This document shows, piece after piece, positions 24,006 to 34,447 of a DNA stretch of 64,000 nt (position 1 is its first letter; each line of letters starts with the position of its first letter). A model generated the notes under the pieces. The model was given only the letters and a program-made list of their open reading frames with translations, did no database searches and had not been told where the DNA came from. The stretch is taken from contig OU015568.1 of assembly GCA_907165135.1 (NCBI GenBank), forward strand, positions 6,208,501 through 6,272,500, in the 5' to 3' direction. The position numbers and the translations under genes were made by a program. Source of the stretch: Oikopleura dioica (lineage: Eukaryota; Chordata; Appendicularia; Copelata; Oikopleuridae).

Positions 24006-25272
24006 TCAAAACGGCAAGTCGGTATGGAATGGAGATGTCAGGCTCTTGGCTAAAAAAATTGGCTCGAATTCCAATAAATCCAGACTTGGTTTTACTAATT
24101 TCCGAACTTGAACGATTTCAAGAAGAGAAATTGTTCAATTAACGTACTCTTTGTTGGTGTCTGGCGAGAAATCTCAGCCGAGCTTCGTTCTTCTTCATGC
24201 GAGAGTATTTTGGACATTTCTTTCGAATCCGCGCCGGGCTCACTGCGCGACGACTTCATCACTGCTGACTTTTTGCGGAAGTTTTCCAGTTCGATCTGGT
24301 CGTTGTGTTTTTGGACGTCCCTGGAGAGATTTTCAGAGGATTTTTCAAAGGAAAAACTTGCCTTTGGATCATTTCTTGTTCAGCTTGTCGGTCAAATTTT
24401 TCCTTGTCACTTAGGGACTCGAATTTTCGGTCCCTAAGAGGCAGTTTGTCCTCCAGGAGATGCTTTTCCATCGCTGCGGCGAGTTCTTTTTCTGTCATTG
24501 GATTTCTGAACTGGTTCGATTGAGGGATGAAAAGGGGCAACAGACCTTAGTGAGAGCTTCATAACTTTTGTCTGGCTTGTTCCCATGTTTAATTTTGGCA
24601 TCTGAAAGCTGGAAAGTGATGTTTTTGAGGAAGACGAAGATGCTGCTTTTTCCGATTCTTTTTCTTCGTCTTTTTCTGGCTCGATAATTGGATCAACTTG
24701 TTGTCGTAAATACTCAATGATGACCTAGAATTTGATAACGTGATGATGAGACTGTGTTTGTACCTCAAATCCTTGTTGTACGATTTCGATTGGCGGCGAG
24801 GTTAAATGTTTGTTGGGTTGTAATTGAAGTCCATTAAGCTTTTTCAGTTTCGCCAAGCAAGCAGGAAGACGTTTTAAAAAGTTACCGCCTTTGTTTTGAT
24901 AGATACAAGCAATAACAAAGCGGAATCAAATGATTGATTTAGTATCCCATTCCTAGAAGCAAGTCTTCAAGTTTATCTGCTTGTTGAATATCTGGCGGGA
25001 GTTCTGTTAGCTCGTTGTTTCGGACATCCAGCCAGACGAGATTTGGAAGGTCTGTGAAAATGCAACCGGGGAGGGAGGTCAAACAGTTGTTTTTCAAGTG
25101 GACTTGGCGGAGAGTAAGCGGAAACCAAATCGGACATTTTGTCAAGTGGCAATTTGCGAGGTTCAGTTTTGTTTCTGTTGTTCTAGTTTTTTCGGTAAAA
25201 ATGAAAATGAGGGTTTTCTTACTTTGAACGGACAAGTTCTCTTAGCTCTTCGCCATCTCTATCGCGCTGCAT
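24006..25272 (-). CDS. Leucine-rich-repeat protein with charged C-terminus
   Basis: Exons 25272-25223, 25182-24953, 24888-24764, 24724-24546, 24505-24362, 24320-24148, 24094-24006, all in phase. LRRs: LRQVHLKNNCLTSLPG, LVWLDVRNNELTELP, then across an intron LLLG|GNFLKRLPACLAKL and LNGLQLQPN. Intron 24889-24952 is GA-AG and intron 24321-24361 is GC-AG (donor GCAAGT). The remainder is Glu/Lys-rich, includes a Ser run and ends LTSPFHTDLPF. Intracellular scaffold-like; resembles small LRRC proteins but I cannot name it. Confidence 0.72.
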
Positions 25273-25554
25273 GTTTAAAAAGGACTTCAGCTTTTGACCC
25301 TGTCAAACAGAAATTGCGTGAAATCTGCCTCTCTTCGCGAATAAACAAATTATCTCTTCAATTCCGCCTGTACTAGAAACTTTCGCTTTTTTTTAATAAT
25401 TTGCTTGTCTCGTGTTATTTATTGAAATTGAATCGCATTTTGGTCGTCTATTGTTCTTTGTAAAAAGAAGAGCTTCAAGACTTCCTGGACAACACAAAAA
25501 AGGCGACGCTAGAATGATATGCTTCTTTATTAACAAGTTTCTGTACAAAAATGT

Positions 25555-27850
25555 TCAATTTCTTCCTCTTGAGTACGAATCAATAACGCCGTGGCGCATC
25601 ATTTCTTGCTGGCAGATCTGTCTGATTTTCTCCCTCGGATCGTCGCCAAACGCGAGCAGGACCGGATCGACTTGGCGTTCTAGCGCTTCCACCTTTTTCT
25701 TGAGCATTTCGTTCTCCCGCTGAGAGGTGCGCAACTGCTGCTGGACGAGTCGCAGTTGATAGCTGTTATCAGTTTCTTCGAGCGTCGACAGTTTCTCCGC
25801 GTTTCGAGTCGAAACGGTTTCCAGGACAGAGATTTTATGGCGAACCAGCTGGTTGAACTCGGAAAAGTCTTCCTTGATTCCCGAAGTCGATTTTTCCAAC
25901 TTATACAGGCGCTCTTCGAATTCTTTTGAAAGCGCCGCCCTAGAATGCGAAAAGAATGATAAGTTAATGCTATAATTTGAAAGAATACTGTGAGTCAAGC
26001 GTCGTTTTCTGAAATTTTCGCATCGCATCGCCCTGGTTCAACACCGTCTTTTTCAGGATTTCCTGCATTTCCTTCAGCTTCGACATTTGTTCAAGAATTT
26101 CTCGAAGCTCCGCCCTAGAATTTTTTAAAGAAGAAAATCCTGGAAATTTTACTTTGTAGCCGAGTTTCTAGCAACTTTATCGACTCGATCTTCCAGATTC
26201 GGTACTTTCAGCTCGAGGTCGGAGAGCACTCCCGTCAGCGTTTTTATCGAAGCGTGTTCTTTGTCTACTTGGTCCCTGACATTGAGAAAGCGGACGTGCA
26301 CTTCATCGATTCTCTTGTGAGCCTCGTTTATCTGATCTTGGAGCGTGCGAGCGTCGACATTCGCCTTTTCCGCGCGAACTTCCGCCGCTTCCTAAAAAAA
26401 TTATAACTTCCTTGCTTTCACCCTTCTTCTATTCGATTTTAACGAGACTTTTTTCATACAAAAGAATACCTGTAAGATCATTAATCGTAGTTCTTTGATT
26501 TCGCTCTTCTGAGATTGAAATTCCAGTCTTTGTTCGTTGAAAGCTCTTGAATTGAAACATCTCTTATTATCATTTTCAGAAACCGAGATTACCGTATAAT
26601 ATTTTCAGTTTCATCTGTACATCGTTTCGCCTCTTGCGCCAGCTGCAAAATCTGATGGCCTTGGTGCGACTGCGTCACATTCAACATGTGCTCGTTCAAA
26701 ATCAAGGACATGGTCAAATTGGAGTTTTCCCGAACTCGCTTTCCTTGCAAATTGTGATTCTCGATGATTTCAGAAAGCTTGTTTCGAATCTCGTCCAAGT
26801 TTTCATTGTTGTAGCGCTGGTAGTTGATGCGATTTTTGCTCATCGTCGTGATTGTTTGATTCATTTTCTGGGTTACTTTTTCGCCGAGCTCGACGAATGC
26901 GTGATGCAATTCGTTGTAGGACTTTTCCAAAACGCCAAAAGCACTTGATTTTCCTCTTGTTTCCAGCTGTAGGAGAGATTGTTCCTCCTGCAAATCTGCT
27001 AGAGGCTTTTTTTGCTCCTTTTATTGGGTTATTTTTGTTTTCAAGGATCGAAATTAAGCTCACAAACCTGAGTAGAAAACCTGACTCAGGGTCTGAAAGA
27101 TCTACACGGCTTTCCAGACCCTGACTCAGGTTTTCTACTCAGGTTTTGAGAGCCCGTTTTGTTTGTTTGAACCCATTTCCCTGAATCGCTTCAGTTAGCT
27201 GTTCAATCTGAAGGTCAAGGAGCAGCTTCTCGGCTGATATTTTGTCATCAACGTCTTGCATCTGACCTCGAACTTTTTCCAGCGCCTCCTCTGTCTTTTC
27301 GCTGACCCGGCGATTGTGCTTTTCTAGCTTTTTCTTGATCGTCTCGTTTTCCCGTGAAAATTTATTGTCGAATTTTGTCAACTGAGAAAATCATTTCAGG
27401 AATGATATTTTCAAGTTTATTCTTACTTGATTTTCTAAGCTTCTTATTTCAGCACTTTGGTCGAGTTTTTCGAACGACTGGAGGAGTTTTTCATTTTCAT
27501 TTTCGACTTTTGCCGTTGCTTTTTCTAGCGCAAGTTGGAAGTCTTTTTCTTTTTCGGTTATTTCTTCGTTTATTTTCTTGATTTTTTCAGCAATTGCGAT
27601 TTCTGTTTTTGTTATTTCTTCCTTAACATTTTTCGACGTCGCTAAAATTATGAAAATTTTAATATTTTGGGAATCAGAGCTGATTTACCAAGGCATGAAG
27701 CTTTATTTTCCCTGATTGCTTCTTTCAAATCCTGGAGCTCTTGTTTTCTCTCCTGATGATCAGATGATATCTTGTCCATTCGCAAGGACAAACGTTCGTT
27801 TTTACGATAGATTTCTTTCGCCAGCGGCTTGTTTATCGGATAGCATAAAT
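25555..27850 (-). CDS. Long coiled-coil protein, unnamed
   Basis: Exon blocks on the minus strand near 27850-27690, 27638-27430, 27381-27150, 26995-26592, 26545-26470, 26394-26155, 26116-25990 and 25939-25555. All translate into heptad-rich Glu/Lys/Leu sequence, e.g. EITEKEKDFQLALEKA, LEKHNRRVSEKTEEALEKV, LEALRTSQ-like stretches and the end EKIRQICQQEMMRHGVID. The N-terminal start is unclear: ATG at 27779-27777 is usable, but the frame stays open upstream. Copy 2 of the palindromic repeat (27067-27143) sits in one intron. Structural or centrosomal role would be a guess; no family recognised. Confidence 0.6.
27067..27143. repeat. Palindromic MITE-like repeat, copy 2 (77 bp), in an intron
   Basis: Arms CCTGAGTAGAAAACCTGACT and AGTCAGGTTTTCTACT-type inverse (right arm ends TTTTCTACTCAGG), with GGTCTGAAAG / CTTTCCAGACC inside. 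Lies between two exons of the coiled-coil gene. Confidence 0.88.
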
Positions 27851-28200
27851 TGACATTGAACGGTTAAAAATTATTACTTATTGACAATAAGTTATTGTTA
27901 TGATTATTTACGATTCCTATGAGAAGGTCCTTTCTTTTGTGGTTCCAAAATGTAAGACCCCACATAAAGTTCCCGTGGCGAAATTGTCGTGCAGGTAAAT
28001 TCATAGTTTTGATAAAATAAAGCTCAAATAATAAATTTCAATGTGTAAAAAAAAGTTTAATTGGCGGTTGAGTCAACGACCCAGCACACCTGAGCCGAGC
28101 ATAATTGCCAATCTATCTGACCACAAACTGTCTCCCATGAAAACGAAAACACCCGAATCAGCAGATCAGAAGTCTGAGCTTTTCTAGTTCATTGATTTAG

Positions 28201-28585
28201 TTATTCCGATTCCTTGAGCTCCTCCGCTTGTCGAAGAGCGTCGGCAGTGGTTTTTTCGAAGGTGGGAATGATCGTGTTGTTGAGGACGTTCATGAAGTCG
28301 TTCATGTCACGACGTGCCTGGTTGACTAGCTGGACATTTCCAGTCACGCAGTCGCGGATGTCGCTGTCCGTGGTGCATACTAGCTTTCTGAAACGAGCAA
28401 AAATAAGCTAACTTTTCTTGCAATTGCAATTAGTTTTCGAATTTTCAAGAAATTTGGGGTCCTCAAGGTGACCAAATTTTGGTAAAAAAATCGAATTTTT
28501 TGGTCAAAATTTTATCAAAAATTATAAAATACCTTCGTTTTCGTCCTTGAACGGCCAAAATAACGACCAAAAAGACCCATTTCAT
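28201..28585 (-). CDS. Small secreted protein, 79 residues
   Basis: Two exons, 28585-28533 and 28387-28201, joined by a 145-nt GT-AG intron in matching phase. The start MKWVFLVVILAVQGRKRR is a clear signal peptide followed by a basic RKRRK site that could be a furin-type cut. The mature part KLVCTTDSDIRDCVTGN has two cysteines nine residues apart, then a helical, charged tail with one N-glycosylation motif (NNT). No homologue recognised; could be a house/oikosin-related or immune peptide, but that is a guess. Confidence 0.6.
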
Positions 28586-28854
28586 AATTTCTCTTTTTTC
28601 ATAATTTTCAGCTTTTCATTCTTATCGTCTCTCTAGTCCCGAAAGCTGTCAAAAAGCTGTTTCTCTCTAATCTTCAGCGTAAGGATTTTATGTTTTTGGT
28701 AAGTCGGGCGTCGCCTCTACTTTTTGGCTCTCATTTTTACGCTCACTCAGAATCTATGGCGCACTTTACAACTCCCACACTTACGCTTGGTTAGGGTTGC
28801 GCTCGCGTCTAAGCAAAATAAAACCAAGATTCCAGAGCTGGGCACTTAGACCAG

Positions 28855-29160
28855 CCAATGCCAAAGGCGAAACTCCTTGTTATGGTGATAAATACAGTAT
28901 GTTTCGATGATATGATAATACCAATTATCAATTGGAAAGCGAGCTCTAGAATTTGGCTCTGCACCCTGTGTAAAAAACCTGAGTCAGGATTCGAAAAGCT
29001 CAAATCGCCGAAAAATGGCATTTCAAATCCTGACTCAGGTTTTCTACACAGGGTGCAGAGCCAAATTCTAGAGCTCGCTTTCCAATTAATAAAATTATCA
29101 TATCATCGAAGCATACTGTATTTATCACCATAACACTTAAGGACTTTGGCCTTTGGTATT
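28855..29160. repeat. Long inverted repeat (about 305 bp) with palindromic repeat core
   Basis: Outer arms of about 105 nt pair almost throughout: GAGCTCTAGAATTTGGCTCT on the left is mirrored at 29058-29077, and GTGATAAATACAGTATG near 28890 is mirrored near 29112-29128. The centre 28964-29053 is a copy of the palindromic repeat family with CCTGTGTAAAAAACCTGAGT and its inverse. Transcribed, it would fold to a near-perfect hairpin. Confidence 0.9.
28964..29053. repeat. Palindromic MITE-like repeat, copy 3 (90 bp)
   Basis: Core of the long inverted repeat; arms carry TGAGTCA/TGACTCA and end CCCTGTG...CACAGGG. Confidence 0.88.
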
Positions 29161-29507
29161 TTCCAAAGGTCAAGAAGCTAATCAGCAGCCGTCTTCTATG
29201 TTATTATTAGCAGCCCGCAGGGGTAAATTAATCAAAATCGGTCTTTTGGGAAAACGTTGTCCATCTGGCTACTACTCGAAAAATCCTATTTTTACAAAGA
29301 AAAATAATTTGCGATAATGTACATTTTAGGTAGGAAAGAGGCTGTCATCGCATCATTCGGGAATTTCCCGATTTTGGCCATTTTTCCTCGTCGCGTCTGC
29401 TGACAAGGGCGATTAGTGATTTTGTGAAGTATTAATGAAATTAGATTAAAAGAGGAGAAAAAAAAGCGAAGAAGGCCTTTTTGAAAATTGAAAAACTCAG
29501 CAAAAAG

Positions 29508-30303
29508 ATGATGTTTTTAGTGACCGGGGCTTGTCTTGCCTTTTTCGTCCTGCTTATTGTCATCTTACTGATGTGCTACTGTAGGCTCTACTACGCCTGC
29601 AGACAGGAGAATCCAAAGGAAAGACAGAACTATCTTCACAAGAAATTCAAGTAAGTAAATGACACATTTCAGATCAAAAACGAATTCATTTTTTTATTAG
29701 CATAAAAGAGAAAAGGTTAAGGGTGTCAGAAGAAGTTAATCAAGCTTTTTCATTTTAAAATTTTACAAAAAAAAATAAATTGCAATTCAGATTTTCGCAT
29801 CTGTAAATTTATGTCATCAGGTTGTGCGCGCGGCTCTAGCCATTATGTTTCTTCATTTTATTTTTTTACGCTAAGGACCCACAGTGAGGGACTTTAAATA
29901 TACCTGTGGTCGCTGATTGCCATCATTTAATCGCGTTTTTTTATCAACCGCTAGAATCAACTTGGTTCAATCTATTAAACGAAATCGAACCACTCCTTGG
30001 TTCTCCTATTTTTATTCAGAAATTTTCTGAATTTATATAATTTCCCTCATTTTCTAGTCGATCTTTTTCAGATCGACAAAGTCATCACCTTGTCCTCATC
30101 GAGTAAGCAATGAGCGCGCCAAAAGAGGGATTCGCGGGGCTTTCGCAAAGAACACAATGACTGGTCTCCTCATTTCCGGCCCTTCAAACAACCCTTCCCC
30201 GGAAGTGCCAAAGAAGACCTCTTCCAACCATCTGGACTCGGGCACAACGTCTCGCCCAGTTCCAGTCAGATTCAACAACAATCCACGTTTCATCTCTGTT
30301 TGA
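29508..30303 (+). CDS. Small single-pass membrane protein, 124 residues
   Basis: Exons 29508-29650 and 30072-30303, intron 421 nt, donor GTAAGT, phase 2 joins to a 76-codon frame. Begins MMFLVTGACLAFFVLLIVIL, a signal-anchor, followed by a Cys/Tyr cluster CYCRLYYAC that is a likely palmitoylation site, then a basic segment and a disordered Ser/Pro/Thr tail ending RFNNNPRFISV. A second ATG is the next codon. A closely similar first exon recurs at 30679. Family not recognised. Confidence 0.62.
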
Positions 30304-30678
30304 TTCTGTTTTCAATCGAAACAATCTTTCATCTTGCCAATTAAACGATTCGAACCACGCAGGCAAAACGTGAGAAGCAGGATGAAATAATATTATGTAC
30401 TTGAGGTTGACAAAATAATTAATGCAAAAATTATGCAAAGATCGAGATTATACTTGACACCGGCATTCTAGGGCCGTCTAGTCGACATTTCCACTCTCCA
30501 ATCCAATTTTTAATTAAATAAACCTTTAATTTGATAAAGTCTTTTTGCGAAATCATTCATCGAGGAGGCATTTAGACATTCCCAGCTGCTATTTTAGCCA
30601 CTGGGTATAGAAATAATGTTCTAAAGCAAAATTATATAAAAGAGAAAGAGAATCGAAAGAAGACCAAAATTGAAAAAG
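30304..30678. other. Spacer between tandem paralogues
   Basis: AT-rich, with AATAAA at 30519-30524. No gene. Confidence 0.5.
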
Positions 30679-30837
30679 ATGATTTTCTTATTGACCGGAG
30701 CTTGTCTTGCCTTTTTCATCCTTCTTATTGTCATTATACTGTTGTGCTACTGTAGGTGCTACTACGTCTGCGACCCGAAGAATAGGATGGAAAGACAAAA
30801 CTATCGGCACATTCGATTGCTCTTGCTGTTAGACTAA
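30679..30837 (+). CDS. Small membrane protein, 52 residues, tandem paralogue
   Basis: MIFLLTGACLAFFILLIVII followed by LLCYCRCYYVC matches the first exon of the gene at 29508 over about 40 residues, then diverges and ends RLLLLLD at TAA 30835-30837. The donor and second exon of the sister gene are missing here. Nucleotides just upstream (GAAAAAGATGAT context) are also similar. Either a functional micropeptide or a truncated duplicate. Confidence 0.5.
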   Translation: MIFLLTGACLAFFILLIVIILLCYCRCYYVCDPKNRMERQNYRHIRLLLLLD

Positions 30838-31021
30838 TTAGAAAAATATAAAACTAGAATTCCAGAATCTTGTTTCTGCAAAAAATATGGTAGTTTGGCC
30901 AATGGCAACTTAACAACAGTCCAACTCACTTTTTCACGATAACTAGGGTAACTCTCCTTTGCAAATTATTTTATGCAACTGAACTTGAATTAGCATATAA
31001 AACAATAATTTATTCAAGAAC

Positions 31022-34000
31022 CTAAGCAAAGAAGCCATACAAGAAAAACGTCAAACACGTTATCGCGACTGCGCCAATATTCGCAGCGCGCTCCCATTTT
31101 TTGTCTTCGACGATCGAGAAGCCTTCGATGTTGTATTTCACTTGCTTGTTGGGGTCGACTTCGTTTTTGAACCAGCGTCGTTGGATTCGAGCGCGGAGGC
31201 CTTTCTTTTCTTCCTGCTGGATTTCCACTAGAAATGAAGGGTTATTTCTAGTGCAGCTAGAATTTCAAGAATTCAAGAGCGAATGGTTTGATTTAGATTG
31301 AACCAATATATGGGTCGATATAAGTCATGATAAGAATGATTGCAATCATTATCAGGGGGATATAAGAGGGAGACATTGAACCAGATTTCAATTTGAATTT
31401 CGAATAGAAATTTCGCTAAAAATTTTGATTCCTGAAGAGAATGAGGAATAAAATGAAAAAACGAAAATAAACGAATTTGACGCACCCGTAGCCACTAATC
31501 ATCGAAAATCATTAATAAATATAAATCATTATCTATTGACTACACGATAAAATATTTCATCGAATTATTATTTTAAAATGAACATCTTCAAAATTTTAAT
31601 CACCGTCTAATTTAGAAGCCCACAGCAAAATGAATAAACAAAAAACCAAGTTGTATCTGCACCACTGTCAATCTCAGTTTGAAATGAAAATACAACAACA
31701 CAATAAAAAAAAGTACCTTTGGGTGAGACAATTTCTGCCATTTCGTGTCGTTGCCTTGAAATTGCCGACATAGAAACACGGGGCTTTGGATGGAAGCGGC
31801 TCCAGAAAGTTAGACGACGAATCTACAGAATTTGTAATTAAATAATGATCAATTATCATCTCTTAGATCGTGTTTAGCAATAAACTCACATATTTGGGGT
31901 GAATAGGTGGTGTAAGTAGTGACACGACGGCAGTGACAATCGCAACAAACGCGGATAAAACCAAAGCAAAGTGCAAATAATGCACCCTAAAACAATGATT
32001 ACACGATTCAATATTTTGCACCTGCCAAAACATAAACGTGCTAAACTTTAAACATAATTAGCTAAACTGGTGTTTACTTGACGAGCACCAATGATCTGCT
32101 ATCAGCCTCGCCGCAACCGGGCTCGGCAGATGTAAATTCAAGCATCATTCTAGTGCAGCCAACGATAAGGCCAAGTGTCATTCCCCAAAACGCGCCCGGC
32201 TCGTTTGTCCGCGACCAGAAAATCGCCATGGTAAAGACCACAGCGATCGGCGGGCAGAGGAAGTTTGAAACTGACTGGATGTAGACAAACAGCTGTCCAC
32301 TGTTGGAATTGGCGATGAATGGGAGCCACAAAATCGAAATACCTAAAAAAATTTTCTGCTGCAAAAAAAAGATTGACTTACCGATGAGGACAAGCATAAA
32401 CAACCTTCCAATCAAAATCAACTCCAAGTTTCCGGCTTGTTTACGGAAGCGCTTCCATATATCCATCGTAAACAAGGTAGAGCCAGAGTTAAACGTCGCC
32501 GTTAATGATGACATCAGTGCCGCTGAAAACAAAATTAACCCAAAACAAGAAATGATCAATTTTCAAACCGAGCATGACTGCGAGCAAAAGTCCTTTGAGC
32601 CCATTCGGCAAAATGCGCATTACAAGCGTTGGATAAGCCACATTTGTACAGCCACTTTCAGTGCCGCAAAAGGCCTTGCAAGTTTCCGCGTTTGTGCAAG
32701 CAATTTCATCAGGCCACAAAGCTCTAAAATACCCGATTTACGACTTCCTCAATGGCGCGATTTCGCGGCTACCTTGAAATCATTCCTGGCACCATCATCA
32801 AAAACACCGGGAGTACTTTCAAAACCGAAGCGCAAACACACCCAAGTTTTCCATGACTCAAGTCCTTCGCCGAAAGCGTTCGCTGGACAATGACCTGGTC
32901 CGAGCACCAGTACCAAATGGAGCCCACCGCCATTCCAAAGACGACACCGGGCCAGGGGAAATCTGGATCATCGGCCGGTCGAATGATGTTGTTCCAGACG
33001 GCGGGTGGGTACAAACACTCGTCGGAAATTTCCGTGCCGTTGACGATCAAGTTGTTGTCATTCTGCGGCGCAGAGCAAGGGTAGTCCTTGGAAAACAAAC
33101 CACTGAAGCCTCCGTCAATTTCCGCCAAACCCATGAACAGAAGAATGAATCCACCAACAACCATAATAATTGTTTGAACTCCCTCCACGTAAATGACCGC
33201 TTTTAATCCTCCAGTAACGGCGTAAACAGCAGTGATAGCAAGGAGGACAATGACAGAGAGATAAATATCCCAGCCCAACGCGACTTGAATGAAAATAGAG
33301 CCGGCGAATAAGTCGGCTGAGATTTTGGTGAAGACATAGAGGAGAAGACTCAAAACGGCCAAGAAGCTTCGAATTCGCTGGCCTCCAAAACGCTCTCGCA
33401 AGTATTCGGGCATTGTAGAAATCCCTCCGGCAGTATAAACGGGAAGAAAGAGCCAGCCAAGAACCAAGAGAATCACCATCGCGTTCCATTCAAAGGCTCC
33501 GACGGCGAGGCCGTTCGCAGCTGCTGTTCCTGCTAAGCCAACAAAATGACCCGATCCGATGTTTGACGAAAAGAGTGACGCAGCTACTGGAATAAAGTAC
33601 ATCGATCGCGAGGCAAGAAAGAAGTCGCTCGCTTCTTGATCAGCCCCGGCTTTCTTCCGCTGCCGATTTGAATAAATCGTGACTCCGAGGCCGGTGAATA
33701 TGACGATTGCAAAGTACCCACCGATAACGCCATAATCGGCAGCGTTCAAACTGTCGTCGTAATTTTTCGTGCTTGGTGTGTATTCACTACAGTCATCGCC
33801 TGAAATATAGGTTGATCCCTGATGAGCTGAGCTCGGAAGCCTGTGTAGAAAAACTGAGTCAGGGTCTGAAAATCTTTATTGAAAAGTGACCTTCAGACCC
33901 TGACTCAGGTTTTCTACACAGGTTCCCGAGCCGAGAACTTCGCAAATTGTGAGAAAAAAGTCTATTTGAAAATCGGTTTCAACGATGTTTACCCCCGATA

Positions 34001-34062
34001 AATCATTACTACTATCAAGAAAGTTAGTTACCTCCAGGACTGATTGGAGAGAGATAATCCAT
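31022..34062 (-). CDS. SLC5A: Sodium/sugar-type cotransporter (SLC5, SGLT branch)
   Basis: Exons 34062-34032, 33799-32773, 32723-32569, 32522-32382, 32342-32078, 31986-31890, 31822-31717, 31227-31022, all in phase. Typical SGLT blocks: [14 protein letters not shown] with the sugar-site His, FEWNAM with the conserved Glu, [24 protein letters not shown], the cysteine-rich loop [69 protein letters not shown], and a last membrane segment ending YGFFA. Na+-coupled uptake of glucose, myo-inositol or a relative at the plasma membrane; substrate cannot be set from sequence. Intron 1 contains palindromic repeat copy 4. Confidence 0.92.
33840..33922. repeat. Palindromic MITE-like repeat, copy 4 (83 bp), in SLC5 intron 1
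   Basis: CCTGTGTAGAAAAACTGAGT on the left and CCTGACTCAGGTTTTCTACA on the right, with GGTCTGAA / TTCAGACC inside. Flanks GAGCTCGGAAG and TTCCCGAGCC extend the pairing. Confidence 0.9.
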
Positions 34063-34447
34063 CTCTTCGGACTTTGTTTTTGCCCACTCCCCTCACAGGA
34101 GAAAAAACAGAAAGAATCTCTTTCCTTGTCAAAAAGTCTTTTTGACACTTGATAAATATTGAGGAACTTATGAAGCGATTTGCGAGCGACATTGTTAGAG
34201 CGAAGTGATATTTGCCGATGCAGGCGGTGGACGAACTATTTTAAACATAAAATTTTTTCGATAAAAGATTTACTATTTTCACCGGGCAAACTTTTTTCTT
34301 GCTGAGTTCTTATATAATTTCCACGCTATCGGCGAAGTGGAATTGGTGAAGCTTTTATTCGTTCTTATTTTTGTACAGAAAAGTGCAGCGTGATTTTGAA
34401 AGTTGGAAGCTTTGAAGAAAATATTGCAAAAAGAAGGGACTTTTAAA
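34063..34447. other. Intergenic
   Basis: SLC5 5' flank and 3' end of the EGF gene; nothing else seen. Confidence 0.5.

Larger units (their letters stand above)
28586..29507. other. Intergenic containing a large inverted repeat
   Basis: No gene. Dominated by the inverted repeat at 28855-29160. Confidence 0.6.

Noticed and set aside
32303-32893. 196-codon plus-strand frame opposite the SLC5 gene
   Set aside because: Crosses SLC5 exons and introns on the other strand; no features of its own.
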